Below the pieces are notes generated by a model, which saw nothing but the letters and a program-made list of their open reading frames with translations, was not told the origin of the DNA and made no database searches. A stretch of DNA of 64,000 nt from Takakia lepidozioides. Lineage: Eukaryota > Streptophyta > Takakiopsida > Takakiales > Takakiaceae. The translations under genes were made by a program, and so were the position numbers. The DNA lies in assembly GCA_030704615.1 (NCBI GenBank), contig CM060732.1:31785053-31849052 (forward strand), written 5' to 3'. This document shows, piece after piece, positions 45,514 through 56,517 of the stretch (position 1 is its first letter; each line of letters opens with the position of its first letter).

Positions 45514-46267
45514 TTCACCCGGTTCCTGGCCCCCCCGAACCCCGGCCTATCCGTAACCTCCTTACTACCTTAGAAGCCAGCAAGCAAGCCGCTGCTTCCC
45601 TCAGCCACACCAAACTGCATATTCAAGCTCATTTTGATACAAGGATCGAAACTGCGTCTCTGACTGACTTTGTTCGGCCAAGTGGCAATTTGCATGGTCT
45701 ATTGAACGATCATGCACATGTATACGGTGTGACGCAGTGATGGAAGCTACGTCAGCCTCTGCTTCCGTTCACAACGAAGGTGTTGATTTGGGCATTTGGC
45801 GCTGGCTGTGCAGGTCCACCCAACACAGTTCAGAGACAGAGGAGACATGTGACCTTTGTATCCATTTGGGGGACCGAATGGTTTCCAGCAACGAGCTCTT
45901 AGGAGATCTACAGCCGTTTTTCTTCCCCAAATCACAGATGAATGAAGGTCCATTAAGATTGAGTTTTTTTTCTCTCAGTTTAATGTTTTTGTCTAATCCT
46001 AGGAAGAGAGGGGCGTCGCCCCGAGGTCGCTTATCTTAGAGGTATTAGTTGATAGCTGGGATTAACTAACCTGGTTGCGAATCATTGCTAGGGTCTACGA
46101 TGCCGAGAGACTGAACGACAATCAAGTAACGTCAACCAGACCTCCAAATTATTTGTAATTTCCCACAACTTCCCTACAACAATGATTCAAGATCTCCAGC
46201 GTGAAGGAAGTATTAAAAGTTGCGCAATTTGTCTTCCCACTTTCCAGGTCTGGACACCTAATGCATG
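45514..46267. other. LINE 3' region and flank
   Basis: The frame from 45514 to about 45740 stays mostly open in one phase (PIRNLLTTLEASKQAAASL) and probably is the C-terminal tail of the LINE protein. Beyond it nothing is recognised. Confidence 0.4.
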
Positions 46268-46360
46268 GTTGAACGCTGTTGCTGCCCAATTGAGTCTTGA
46301 AAACTCTCACATTTTCACCAACATGTTGCAGAGTCATGGAACTTGAATGCCCAAGAACTT
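46268..46360. repeat. direct repeat flanking the CACTA-like end, copy A
   Basis: Shares TGTTGCTGCCCAA, GAGTCTTGAAAACTCTCACA, TTTTCACCAA and GAGTCATGGAACTTGAATGC (one mismatch) with 46946-47054. The gap between the copies holds the CACTA-like sequence. Confidence 0.85.
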
Positions 46361-46387
46361 ATCACATGGATGGACTTTTGTAACCAG

Positions 46388-46700
46388 CACTACAAGAAAA
46401 GGGGGGGGGGTTTTCGACGCCGCAGCCACGCCTCGGCGTCGTAAAACAGCCCTTTTCGGGCAGGGGGGAAAACCCAAATTTGCGACGCCCGGACGTCGCA
46501 AGCCCGTCGCAAAAAAAACGTCGCAAATTTGCGACCAATGGGGGTCGCAAATAGGCGAAACCGTGATTTGCGACGCCCGGGCGTCGGGAAAAAACAAAAA
46601 AAACAAAAAAACAAAAAAAAACCTACTCTATAATGCAGAATTAGCACCGTCCGGGGGTTGCAAAGTGCGACGCCCGGAAGTCACAATTTAAGGGGGTACA
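46388..46700 (+). mobile_element. one end of a CACTA-type DNA transposon
   Basis: CACTACAAGAAAA at 46388-46400 is the standard terminus of plant CACTA (En/Spm) elements. After a G-run, the next 300 bp is dense in inverted subterminal motifs: GCGACGCCCGG, ACGTCGCAA, GTCGCAAATTTGCGAC, TTTGCGACGCCCGGGCGTCG and GTGCGACGCCCGG. These are the kind that bind CACTA transposase. The opposite terminus (TTTTCTTGTAGTG) was not found in the window, so the element is truncated or is a solo end. Open frames across it on both strands are artefacts of the CG-rich repeats. Confidence 0.75.
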
Positions 46701-46945
46701 TTTAAATTTAGGTGGGAAAATTTGAATTTGAAATTTGAAGTGATGTCAGCTCTTCCTGCTGCTGTAATTAAGGGCCTGATGAGGCATACTGTGGGCAGTT
46801 GTCATTCTAGTGCCAAATCCTGGTGTGATGGTGGCTTTGTCTTCTTTCAATTTTAAATCAACTTGTAGCACCTGATTTAATTGTCAGTAAATGCATTTTT
46901 CAGATATAGAGTGAGTGGTTATCCAACGTTGAAGTTTGCGGCCAG

Positions 46946-47054
46946 TTTGAACACTGTTGCTGCCCAAGTGAGTCTTGAAAACTCTCACATTTTCACCAAT
47001 AGTGTATACAGAAGTGTTGCTACAGAGTCATGAAACTTGAATGCCCACGAACTG
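46946..47054. repeat. direct repeat flanking the CACTA-like end, copy B
   Basis: Second copy of the 46268-46360 block, with a 15-bp insertion (ATAGTGTATACAGAA region) relative to copy A. Confidence 0.85.
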
Positions 47055-47200
47055 GGTTTACTTACTGAGGTTTGGGCTCGGGGGTTGTTAGAGGGCTGTC
47101 TGGGACTTGGACAGTTTTATGGGTTCTGTGGGGTACCCTTAATTTTTGTGCAGACTTGGGGATGGTAGATTTAGACCAACACAGGCCTTAGGGGAAGTAG

Positions 47201-47270
47201 ACAGGCTTGCACAGTTAGACACAGCTTCACACAGCTTGTCACAGTCGGATACAGCCTGACACAGCTTGTC
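47201..47270. repeat. 10-bp tandem repeat, seven units
   Basis: Seven consecutive decamers in perfect register, all starting ACAG: ACAGGCTTGC, ACAGTTAGAC, ACAGCTTCAC, ACAGCTTGTC, ACAGTCGGAT, ACAGCCTGAC, ACAGCTTGTC. Period near one helical turn; no coding sense. Confidence 0.85.
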
Positions 47271-50053
47271 AATAGACACTTTTCGATGTACTCCACCACA
47301 AACTATCTAATCATTTCTGGCACACTAAAGTGGCATCTGACGCACAAATCCGACAAACACTTAAATTCAGATACGTTCAGTACATGGGACATCAGCGTAA
47401 TCACACCTTCTGGCCAACCATATACCCATCGCCACACTGCCCTCTTTGCTCCAACATATCGCTAGACACAACCATGTAGTATGACATATATATAAACTTT
47501 TACTGCGACGTAATGAAACCATATGGTTCTCATTCATCAATGCTGGCACCTACCAAGGTCGCCCCTCAGAAGAAGAGGGAAAATCTTCCTCTCCCAATGC
47601 CCCTCATTCACCGAGTGCTTGAGTTCAAGTTATTTTCTAATTGAAGGGCCAACACTTCCTACCCCAGTGCCTAAATACTTTGTCTTAGCAAAGGAGTGGC
47701 CAAAATTCCTATCATAATCCAATAAGTTCACCAAGTTCAATAAGGTGGTTCTAAGCCCTTCAAATCAATAAGTTCAATCAGTGTGATCAACGCCATTCAC
47801 GCTATAACGTGCATCATGTGCATGTATCCTATTTAAATAATTTCGCAAATCAGAAATACTGGAAAATAAAAGAAATTAAGAAAATCATGAAAAATACCTT
47901 CCATATGGGAAATCACGTGGGGAATCCAAAGATCCCCTTGGCGCCTAAAGATGCCCTTTGGGAACCCCGTGGGAACCTAATGAGAACCGAGGAACACCCG
48001 AGAACCGTTCCCTGCCGCGGGGAACTGCCGCGGCCCTATCGGATGAATGAATCTCGCTGAGAGCTCATCCCTGCCACTACGTTCGTTAGACCGAAATATG
48101 CATGCGTAAATAATAAAATAACCACTGGTGGATCCAATCCAGATTTCACCCCCTTACTTTATTTTAAGGCGCTGATGCGCTTTCTCTCCGTGGAACAAGT
48201 CATCCTCTACCTTGGGCTCTGACATAAAGGCGCACTGTAGCCGAGTTTTTAGGACAGAGTACTTTCTCTCCTCCCTTGTCTCTTGAGGTCTCCGCCTTTA
48301 GCTCACTGCTCATAGACCCGCTTGGCTCTCTCTTGGAGTCCTAAGAACATTCTCCTCCAAAGCTACGTTCTCCCAAAATCCTAGATTTTATCTACCACTG
48401 GCGCCTTAGATAATGGCTCCTAACCCTTAGATGGGTATAAATTGAATCTAATAGCTAAATGTAAGAATACCTCCCTTTAAGGGAATTTGCAAACACGTTG
48501 TCCGCTGGGTAAAATGTCCCCGCCACGTGGCGGAGCGCAGATCCGCGCGTAACGGTCCAAGCCGTGGACCGCTGCGGTTAACGCCGGCGTCCGCCGGTCC
48601 GTCTCAGCTTTTGGTTATCCTGCGGGTAAAGACCCGCCCTCTGCTCGCACGCTTCAGGGCCTCACGCCTAAGCCACGCGGCTGATGTACTTGATCTCATT
48701 ACGACTTAAGGTCAGCGTTGGGGCCCCGCACGTCGTGGCTGGGCCACGGCTACCGCAACGCTTTTAGTAATCGAGTGCCTACTCTCTAGGCAGGATACCA
48801 GACCAGAATTCATGCCAATACCAAGGGAAAGTCAACCAACATCAAACTGAAGAAGAACTTCAAGCTTTGCTTGGAAAATAAATGAATCACATATAGAAAT
48901 GGTGAAATTGTAAGATGGGATCAACATTTCTATGCGAGAGTGCTTGGGATGCTTTACCGACTCAAGTAATGGTACTCTATGAGGCCTCCACTTGGGCTCT
49001 CGTTCATAACTCCACACCAGCCCCTCCTACTCGTCCTCAAGTCACTTTCCTCCACATGAACTTGCCCTCTTCCTTCACAAATGAAATGGCTCAAAGGCCC
49101 TCCATTGAAATGGCTCAAAGGCCCACAAGCTAGGCCACTTGCCTTAGCTTACAAGAATTCTACCTAACTAGGGAGCTTCAAGCTCCACTCCTTAGGATCT
49201 AGCCCCTCCTCAAGCCAAAAACTATCAAGCCTAATGGAAAATACTCATTAAACTATTGTTTCCTTGGAGGATCTATAATATAATATTCAACATGGATGAA
49301 AAGTCTTAGAGGCAAATGAAATCTGGCTTTTCATCCATCCATTGGATGACCAGTTGGCGCGAGTTGTCATTTCATCCATCCAGCTCCTCAAGGCGAATTC
49401 CAGGATTTTTCATCCATCCAAGAAGTAGAAATGCAAGTAATAGGCCATGTAAGTGTTGTTGACTCAATAATTTGGCCCCGCTGCTAATCAGCTCCATAAA
49501 TCACCAAAGTTGGTGACAAACTACAATTATATACCTCGTATCAGCTTGTAAATTCTCAGCTCCATCGGTGGTAAAATGTTGCGCTTCTTGCCATTCGTCG
49601 TATTTTCGCTACACACAGATTTTGTGGTATTTTTGGAAATCAAATCCCTGGTGCTGGCTTTGGGGTCTTTGACCCTGCCACTGAGTCATAGGTTGTCCGG
49701 AGTCCCCTCCAGTTGTCCCGCACCGCTAACAAGTCCACGCTTTGCCATTTGAAGTCGTCCTAACCTGCTGTCATTCCGATGCGACCAATTGTTTTGTTGC
49801 GATATTTCATCGCTGTACATTTCGCTTGCATCAATTGCCAAGCTCCTCGCCGTGTGTTCCTACTGGACTTGAAAGGCGGGAGGAAAGAGAGATCGTAATC
49901 TGAGACTGGAACAGTCGTCCTGTAATGTTTGAACATGATTACCTCGCCGTTTCTGGTACCGAATTGGCCGCCTAATCTGCTGTCGATGCAGCTTCCTACG
50001 GTCATCTTGACACCAGAGTTCTACTCCATGGTCATCGCAGACACTGTCTAATT
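47271..50053. other. intergenic DNA with a GC-rich block
   Basis: No gene recognised. 48510-48780 is GC-rich with inverted repeats (CCCCGCCACGTGGCGGAG; CGGTCCAAGCCGTGGACCG), unlike its surroundings. 49310-49420 has three TTTCATCCATCC copies. The rest is AT-rich or of mixed composition with short frames. Confidence 0.4.
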
Positions 50054-50653
50054 TCATATGTGCTTTACCAACGATTTCCAGACAACTAACAAACTAACAT
50101 GTTTTGGCAGTACAATGCCGAAACCGCTTGTCTTATGATCAAAACAATCTGAAAAGAAAAGTGTACCAATATATGCATCTACACCGGGTGGTGGGTGCGC
50201 GAGGCCACCTCCGGACCAAGTATGTTGGGTAGCGGAACCAAGGGCTCCGAATACACAGTCTTTGGGGTGCGGGTTGTCATAAGAGGAAAGCTCAAGGGGG
50301 CATGTGAGTGGGCTAGAATAGTATGAGTGTGTAAGCTTAAATGTGGTGATGAGAAGTTTGAGAATGTCTGGTGGGATGGTGCTATGAGTATATGCAAGTG
50401 CTAGTTTATCGAGGGTGCGGGCTTTTTTTTGGGGGGGGGGGGGGGGGGGTGTGTCGCGAAGGTACCGGTCTAAAACCAGTACGCAAAGTCTTTTTTGGCA
50501 GTTGTAATTGGGTAGTGTGAGGGGTGAAAGTGGAATATTGAGACCAGAGCCAAGCAAGTCTGATGTTGGAAATTGACCCGGCGAAACTGCTGCTGAGTGT
50601 GTATATGTTGGACATATTAGGACTAAGGCATATGATGGGGGAATCATGCGCAA
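50054..50653 (-). pseudogene. unrecognised element-borne protein segment
   Basis: A 199-codon minus-strand frame contains a compact, protein-like block: LALAYTHSTIPPDILKLLIT, FKLTHSYYSSPLTCPLELSS, PKDCVFGALGSATQHTWSG. It has a Pro run coded by the G-run at about 50430-50448. I recall similar blocks in retroelement proteins but cannot name the domain. It lies downstream, same strand, of the LINE polymerase and the chromodomain-like segment. It may be part of that element or the start of another. Confidence 0.4.
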
Positions 50654-50844
50654 TGTCTTTGTTTGGGTTACATTCGGTGGTTTGTATATGCATATTTGGG
50701 GCAGCTAGGGAGGTGCGGATGTAGCGGGCGGCTATCAATTGGGTTTGGGAGGAGTGGTGGTGGTGGATGTGTGCTAGATATTTGGTGTTAGTTCGTTTGT
50801 GGAAATTGATTGGAAGATCACGGTTATGGGCGGGGTCGCAGTCC

Positions 50845-51030
50845 TCAGGGGCCCCAAGAGGTCTTCTTCGATTTGTCACGTGTTGTCTTCAGTAGAATAA
50901 CCTGTCCATTTACAAAGGGAGAATGTATCAACACTAGTAGCGTCAAATGCATCGAGTGAGGTTTGGGTTTTGATGCCAAGGATGGCCTCAATGATGAAGG
51001 CCTCGGGATGGTCAAAGTTGGTTGGGTGAG
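50845..51030 (-). pseudogene. chromodomain-like segment
   Basis: The minus strand encodes FIIEAILGIKTQ, then a linker, then LCKWTGYSTEDNT, a TGA codon and QIEEDLLG. This follows the chromodomain pattern: hydrophobic start with E-x-I-L, KWxGY, the S-x-E-D-N-T-W turn, and an acidic EE..L helix. The TGA sits exactly where the conserved Trp belongs (TGG to TGA). Chromodomains bind methylated histone H3 and in plants direct chromovirus (Ty3) integrase. Here it lies 300 bp downstream of a LINE reverse transcriptase instead. It may be the C-terminal part of that element or an unrelated element's start. No integrase motifs were seen. Confidence 0.55.
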
Positions 51031-51323
51031 GGGGGGTAGCTACTAGTGGGGAGTCGAGAGGGGATGTTGGTATTGGCAGCTAGCTGCGATGTTGGGGAGA
51101 GGGGGGGCGATGTGGGTGAGGAGAAGGGAGATGAGTCCTAGCAAAATTGAGTAGTAGTGCGTTGGGAGGCTTTAAGCTATTGGAGTATTAAGGCCGTTGG
51201 GGCATAACGGAATTATGGGAGGAGAACTTGTCGGTTGTGGGGAAAAAGTGAGCAAGGGAGGTCACAATCAATGGTACAAGAGGTAATTGGGTGACAAAAT
51301 AGGGAACGAAGGTGAAGCATATA

Positions 51324-53492
51324 TCAGCGTGTTTTGATAGTACCACGGGAATGTTTCAAGGTAAATTGACACGGAGTTAGCAGTCGGTTCCCAGTGGCTG
51401 TAGTGAGCTGAGTGATATTAGTAATATGGTATGCTTTGAAGTAGGCAAGGATAAGTTTTCTTTGACGGGGGTGTGAAGTTTTGAATTGTATGAGGAATGG
51501 GCTGTTGAGCCACGCGCGTTCAAGTGGTGATACGGAGTTGGGGTAACCCGAGAGGTCAATTTGTATGCTGATTCTCATTTGGCGTAAGATGAATAGTGTG
51601 CGAGCGGTAGGGGAGTGAAGGCAGGATTGGGGGTGGAGAGATGGGAGGGAGTATAGTCCATTATATATATAGGCCAAGTGTTGAAGGAGTCCTCTAAAAA
51701 TTAGCCCTAGACGTCCAAGGTCGTTGAGGGCCTCAAGGAGTTGTGAGCCAAGGGTGCGGGCATATGATGTAATCAAGGGGCTAGATCCTCTCCCATAACT
51801 ATCTTGTGGAAGCTAAGTGAGAGCATTCGGGGTACTGGTAGGTAGACCACAAATGCGTTTGGTGAGCTGAATAATGTTTTTGTCAGGTAGTCTAATGTCA
51901 GGTAAAGAGAAGGGGGCCGCATGAAATAGGTTGGATTTGTGGATTGAGGACTTTTTGGATGATAGCTAATTTGGGGCGGATGGAGATCGGAGACTTGAGT
52001 AAGACTAAGCTCATGTTGGTTAATTTGGAGAGGGTTGTGTTCTTCTGTATATGCCACGTGAGCGAGGGAACCAATTGTATGCCTAAGTAAGTATAGGGTT
52101 CGTCCGGGCCTAAGAAGGGAAATGGTTTTTGTTGATAGTGTATGTGTAGCCTGCAGTGGGAGGCTATCGTGGATTTTGAGAACTTGCTTTGGTGTGTAGC
52201 AATGGTGACCGCGCATTTGTGTAGGCTTAGTTCCATCCCTGACCACTGGTTGAAGCGGAATAGTTTGTCAACCTGTCGGTTGAGGTGTTGAGGTTTGTGT
52301 GTGAGAATGGCTAAGTCATCCGCATAGGCTACTGCAAAGATTTCATTGGGAGAAGTTTGTACTGGTATCCGAGGTTGTCGCGAGCAAGCCACCGCAATAG
52401 AGGTTCAAGAAAAATAATAAATAGATATGGGTTCAGTGTGTCACCTTGAATGGTGCCATGCAATATGGGGATAGAGGGGGTGGAGCCGTAGTAGGAGCCA
52501 GAGTCTTCAGTGGTACTGTTAGTGTAAATATTACCAATAAGGTGAATAGAATCAATGGGGTATCCTAGATCCGTCATAATGGCCAGCAAGCGTGGGTGAT
52601 CTAAAGAACCAAAGGCATTTTTGAAGTTGATATACAGGAGATAGATATCTTGTTTCGTGAGTTTTGCGTCTTCTAGGGCAGATATGAGGTATTGTATTTG
52701 TCTGGTAGTGCTACGCGTAGCACGGAAGCCTTCTTGGGGGTCGCTCAGAATACGGTGTTGTTCACCATAGGTGGAGAGCATCGTGGTTAATGTGTTGGTA
52801 AATAGTTTGTATATGATGTTTGCGACGGCGATGGGCCTGTAGTTGTTGAGGTCTGTGGGGTCGTTTTTTTTAAAACAGTAGGATGGTCCGGCTGTGCTTC
52901 CAAGAGTGTGGGATACGATGTAATTGGTAACAGAGTCGGAAGAATTTCAAGAGAAGAGCGTGGAATTGGGAGTCTAATGCTTGTAGTATGGAATTGGGAA
53001 TGAGATTTGGGCCTGGGGCCTTTGATTTGGATAGAGCTTTTAGGCAGGAGCCATACAAGTCTATTGTGAAGAGGTCAAGAATGCGATCAGAAGGGGGGCC
53101 TCGCTTATCAAGTGAGAAGCCATCAGATTATGCCATGGGTAGTGTTTGACTTTATATATGCAATTAGATGTGTGATGGTTAGGATGCATATAGTTAACTA
53201 CAGTAGGTGAGTAGGATGACGAGGCCTAGAGCCAAATTTCTTTGTTGATGTCGTTGGGTTTGGTTAACAGGTGGCCTAGTCTGTGTTTGAGACAGTCAAT
53301 AGGTGGGTTAATTGCAGGGTTGAAGATGGCTTTGTGGGCCTTTTTAGGGTACTCGTTTAGGAGTTGGCCAAATGAAGCGACAAATTGTTTGTGGTTATCC
53401 GTGGCTTTTTGCTTTGTGATAGCATCCCAATCGAATTTGGAGAGGGAGGCGACCCACTGAAGAAGGTGGGATGGATCCACCGGTGGTGGCAT
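51324..53492 (-). pseudogene. LINE reverse transcriptase, frameshifted
   Basis: The minus-strand frames 53492-53226, 53058-52870, 52781-52329, 52392-51898 and 51776-51324 follow the polymerase in order: SKSKAPGPNLIPNSIL, QEGFRATRSTTRQI, LLYINFKNAFGSLDHPRLL, HGTIQGDTLNPYLFIIFLEP, VAYADDLAIL (catalytic Asp pair, 52315-52326). These are the conserved blocks of a LINE RT. The Asp of motif A is replaced by Asn (NFKNAF). At least four frame changes break the gene. A conserved-looking post-RT helix region ends at 51324. The endonuclease lies just upstream on the same strand. Confidence 0.85.
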
Positions 53493-53697
53493 AAGCGATT
53501 GGCATATAGGCAGCGTGTTTAGACATGTGATGCGGGGGTCAGTTTTCCAATTATTATACGATGGGGTCGAGGGGTTGGGGATGACAACAAGAGCCCGGCG
53601 TATGGTATGATAGATGTCTAGATGGGAGGTCCATTCGCGTTTTTGAGTTCGGGTAAGGTAACCTCCGTTTTATTTTGAACGGGCGGTCTGGGGGAGA

Positions 53698-54530
53698 TCA
53701 GGGGGGGGCGGAGCATGTGGCTACTACACTTTTAGTCATTTCTTGGATTGTAGAGGTGAGTGTAATTTCGGCTTCCATCCATGCAGCATTGGGGGATGCA
53801 AGTAGGTTAGTATCGGAGAGTATTAGGGAGATTTTGTGTATGAAGTTTGAGGAGGCGGGGTGGAAATGTTTTTTGAATGCTTTGATGTTGTGTTGGGGTA
53901 TGGGTGAGAGTATACGGGGTTGAGGAGGCGGGGTGTGTATATCTCGAATGGGTCGGAAGGGGATAAGGGATGGAGGTAGATAAGCGGATATTGGGTAATG
54001 GTCCGAGTTACATAAGCTGCTGATGTGTATGTGACTAAGAAGGTATGGTGGGATTTCATTGTTTAATTTGAGGTAGAAACCATCAATAAGGCTTAGGGAG
54101 GAGTAGTTGAGACCTCCCTGCCTGGAGTAGTGGTAGTCCGCATGAATGTATTTGAGTTGTAGAAGCTGTATGAATTTGGCCCATTCGTGGTCTGCTGATG
54201 ATGGAGGTTGGTGGGTTCCGTTGTATGAGTGGCCTAGCATAGCAATGTCTTTGTTAAAGTCTCCTGCTAAAATAAAGTGGTGGTGTTGGTTATCTGGATG
54301 AGTGAGAGTGTGGGAGATAATGTTCCGTATGTCGGGTATGAGAGGGAGGTCGTCGATATGTGATGGCATATACAGATGTATAAGGGTGATTGGACATAAT
54401 GCTGATGGGTGTAGATGGATGATTTGAAGGTGAGACCGGAGGAGGCGAGGGACGGTTATTTTTGTGGTGGTACAGGGCGAGTAATGTGTGAAGAGAATAC
54501 CGAGTGCAACTCTCACACCTAGTTGTGTGT
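53698..54530 (-). pseudogene. LINE apurinic-like endonuclease domain
   Basis: The frame from 54594 down to 53698 carries the AP-endonuclease fold of LINE ORF2. GVRVALGILFTHY and THLHPSAL-like strands come first, then FILAGDFNKDIA (GDFN at 54253-54264), LIDGFYLKL and SDHYPISAY (53992-54006). This enzyme nicks target DNA to prime reverse transcription. Its N-terminal catalytic strands (the N and E of the first motifs) are missing. Upstream of about 54530 the frame passes into a 42-bp tandem repeat unrelated to LINEs. The copy is thus 5'-truncated or joined to other coding DNA there. Confidence 0.8.
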
Positions 54531-54760
54531 TGCCCCACATCAGCAGCTCCAGCGTCTCTGAATGTGACTTGATGCCCCTCATCGATTGCCACATAATCCT
54601 TCAAGGTTGACTGGTGTCCTGCAGTAAGAGCCCCAAGCTGTTGGGAGTCCCACATCAACTGAGTCTCTCATAGTCCTGTAAAGTAATCTGCTGCTCCACT
54701 TCAGTAGCTCCAAGATTTATCAAATTGGTTTGATGGCCAACGTCAAATGCCCGGGACTCC
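54525..54760 (-). repeat. 42-bp coding-type tandem repeat, about five units
   Basis: The minus strand encodes a 14-residue motif repeated with variation: DVGHQTNLINLGAT, EVEQQITLQDYERL, a divergent unit, LTAGHQSTLKDYVA, IDEGHQVTFRDAGA, ADVGQHTT. A frame change (TGATG overlap) lies at 54655-54658. It sits between the unrecognised frame at 54876-55286 and the LINE endonuclease. Confidence 0.65.
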
Positions 54761-54875
54761 AATTTAATCTGGTTCCTTATGTGAGGGAAGAGATGAGGTT
54801 TGAGCAGATCCATCGACTCAGTCTGATGACTATTTGCAACGTTAATGTCTACATCTGCCGCTAGTTCGGTGGGCA

Positions 54876-55286
54876 TCACATGATCACCCAAAGTGGTACT
54901 TGAACCTGAGTCATCACATACGAGCTCTTGAGATGCCTTCGATCTGTTTGTCTTTTGACTTCCGCGTCAAAGATGTGCATCTTTAGGTTCGTATTCTCAC
55001 TCGACAAATTTTTTTCTTGTATCTTGTAAGTTTTTCCTTGTAAGCTTTTGGACTCTTGCTGCAAACTACCAGAGGCACTTGATAGGCACACCTTGATCTT
55101 TTTGTGGATCACTTTCTCAAGTGTAAGTGGCAAATCGCCAGCCCTGTGCAAGCAGCAATCCCATGGGTTTGAGCTCCTGAGTAGCTGGGATTGCTGAGGT
55201 AAGTCGTGATGGAAGAGCTCATGAACAGTTCGCTCTTTGCTGTCATATAGAAGGATTATAAGGGCGGGAGCATTCTCTTGTAGCAT
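54876..55286 (-). CDS. hypothetical protein segment with heptad-like region
   Basis: A 136-codon frame with LQQESKSLQGKTYKIQEKNL, SSENTNLKMHIFDAEVKRQT, compatible with a short coiled coil. The start lies within 30 bp of the stop of the 55315-56517 frame, and the 42-bp repeat region follows. The three may be pieces of one gene, but I could not join them by splice sites. Function unknown. Confidence 0.3.
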   Translation of the reverse strand: MLQENAPALIILLYDSKERTVHELFHHDLPQQSQLLRSSNPWDCCLHRAGDLPLTLEKVIHKKIKVCLSSASGSLQQESKSLQGKTYKIQEKNLSSENTNLKMHIFDAEVKRQTDRRHLKSSYVMTQVQVPLWVIM

Positions 55287-55314
55287 CTCATTGTTAACAT
55301 CGTAGTGTTAAAAT

Positions 55315-56517
55315 TTACCATGATAACGACAGCAGTTGAGTTGCTCGATTCAGGACAGCCTCTGTCAGCTCTATTGCAGCTAAGCTCTTCAGCCGGTCTT
55401 GGAAAATATGCTCATGACATTCCCCAAAAATGCAATGGCAACGGATGGGAATTTTGGTTTGATTACCGAGTTCCAAAAGCCCATCACTAAAGTTAACTTG
55501 GTAGTTGATATGACCCTGTTGAGGCTCCGTCCAACCCCACTTGATTTCATTCTCAAACATAAGCTGTGAGATTGCAAGGGGCCAGCCTTGAACGGGCAAG
55601 TGAAGCATTAGGTAGGGGCTAATAGATCTACAGATCCACAACGTAATTAAGTCATCCGTAGCCAGGCTTGGAGTGGAGTAGGAAAGCCCAAGCAGATGGG
55701 GCAGCTTTGCCCTACTGTTCATGATGGTGTATTCGAGATGGAACTTCCGCTGAGGGTCGATGACATGCATAATACATGAGAGGCTGCAAAGGGGGTTAAT
55801 CATGGTGTTGAAAATGGAGCCTCTCATACCTGCAATGACTAAAACTAGCTGCAGGTCGGACAACGCTTGCTCGGGCAAGAGAGCAAGGCCAACATGATTG
55901 GTTTGGTTGTGGGAGTAGGCCGGCCAGTGGTTGCTATAGAATATGCGCAGCTCGTATGCACGACATGACTTCTTGCAGGGCAGCCAATCCCAACATGTAT
56001 CGCCACTAAGAGCCTCTGTCCGTGCCTGCACACACCCAACCTGGGGCTCTACAAATCGTTCAAAATTCCAAAATCACCTTGGTGGCTTCTTCAGCAGACC
56101 AAGATCGTGGGAAGCCTTTCTTTCCTCCCTAGTCTCAAACAAGTTGTGGAGAAGAGAGCGTTTATGCTCCGCTTGGGAAGTGACAAGTCTTGTAAAGATT
56201 GCCTTGGTGCATTTAGTGCCATAATCACTATGGGAAACGGCTAGCAAAACCATATCATGATAGAGATCGTATGCTGCATGTGAAAGTAAGAGACGTGCCG
56301 ACTCAGACCGTCGTTCGCATAAGTCTTGAGGAAAAAAGCGTGAGTGCATGTAGGTGCACCATTTTACCGCGCAAAATGTTTTTTGAGTGTTTTTGAGGCA
56401 ATGAGAGCCGATTTGTACACAGACAGCGACTAAACATGACCATTTGTATCGGAAACGGTGAAACATCGACATGGCTACTGGTATGGCCCACAAATGGAAG
56501 AGGTCTGCGACGTCCAT
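55315..56517 (-). CDS. unrecognised 400-codon frame with a single TGA
   Basis: Two minus-strand frames, 56517-56074 and 56031-55315, are in the same phase and are separated only by a TGA at 56074-56076 and 14 further open codons. The whole block is about 400 codons with one stop. Sequence is protein-like: ARLLLSHAAYDLYHDMVLLA, QALSDLQLVLVIAGMRGSIF, NYQVNFSDGLLELGNQTKIP. It has Cys/His-rich patches (CHCIFGECHEH), but no family I recognise. GT-AG sites could remove the stop as a 60-bp intron (GTGATTTTGG to TGTGTGCAG), though this would be unusually short. A captured host gene or an element ORF are both possible. Confidence 0.4.

Noticed and set aside
46347-46691. Open frames on both strands across the CACTA end
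   Set aside because: Caused by CG-rich inverted subterminal motifs and lack of AT-rich stops; not protein-like.
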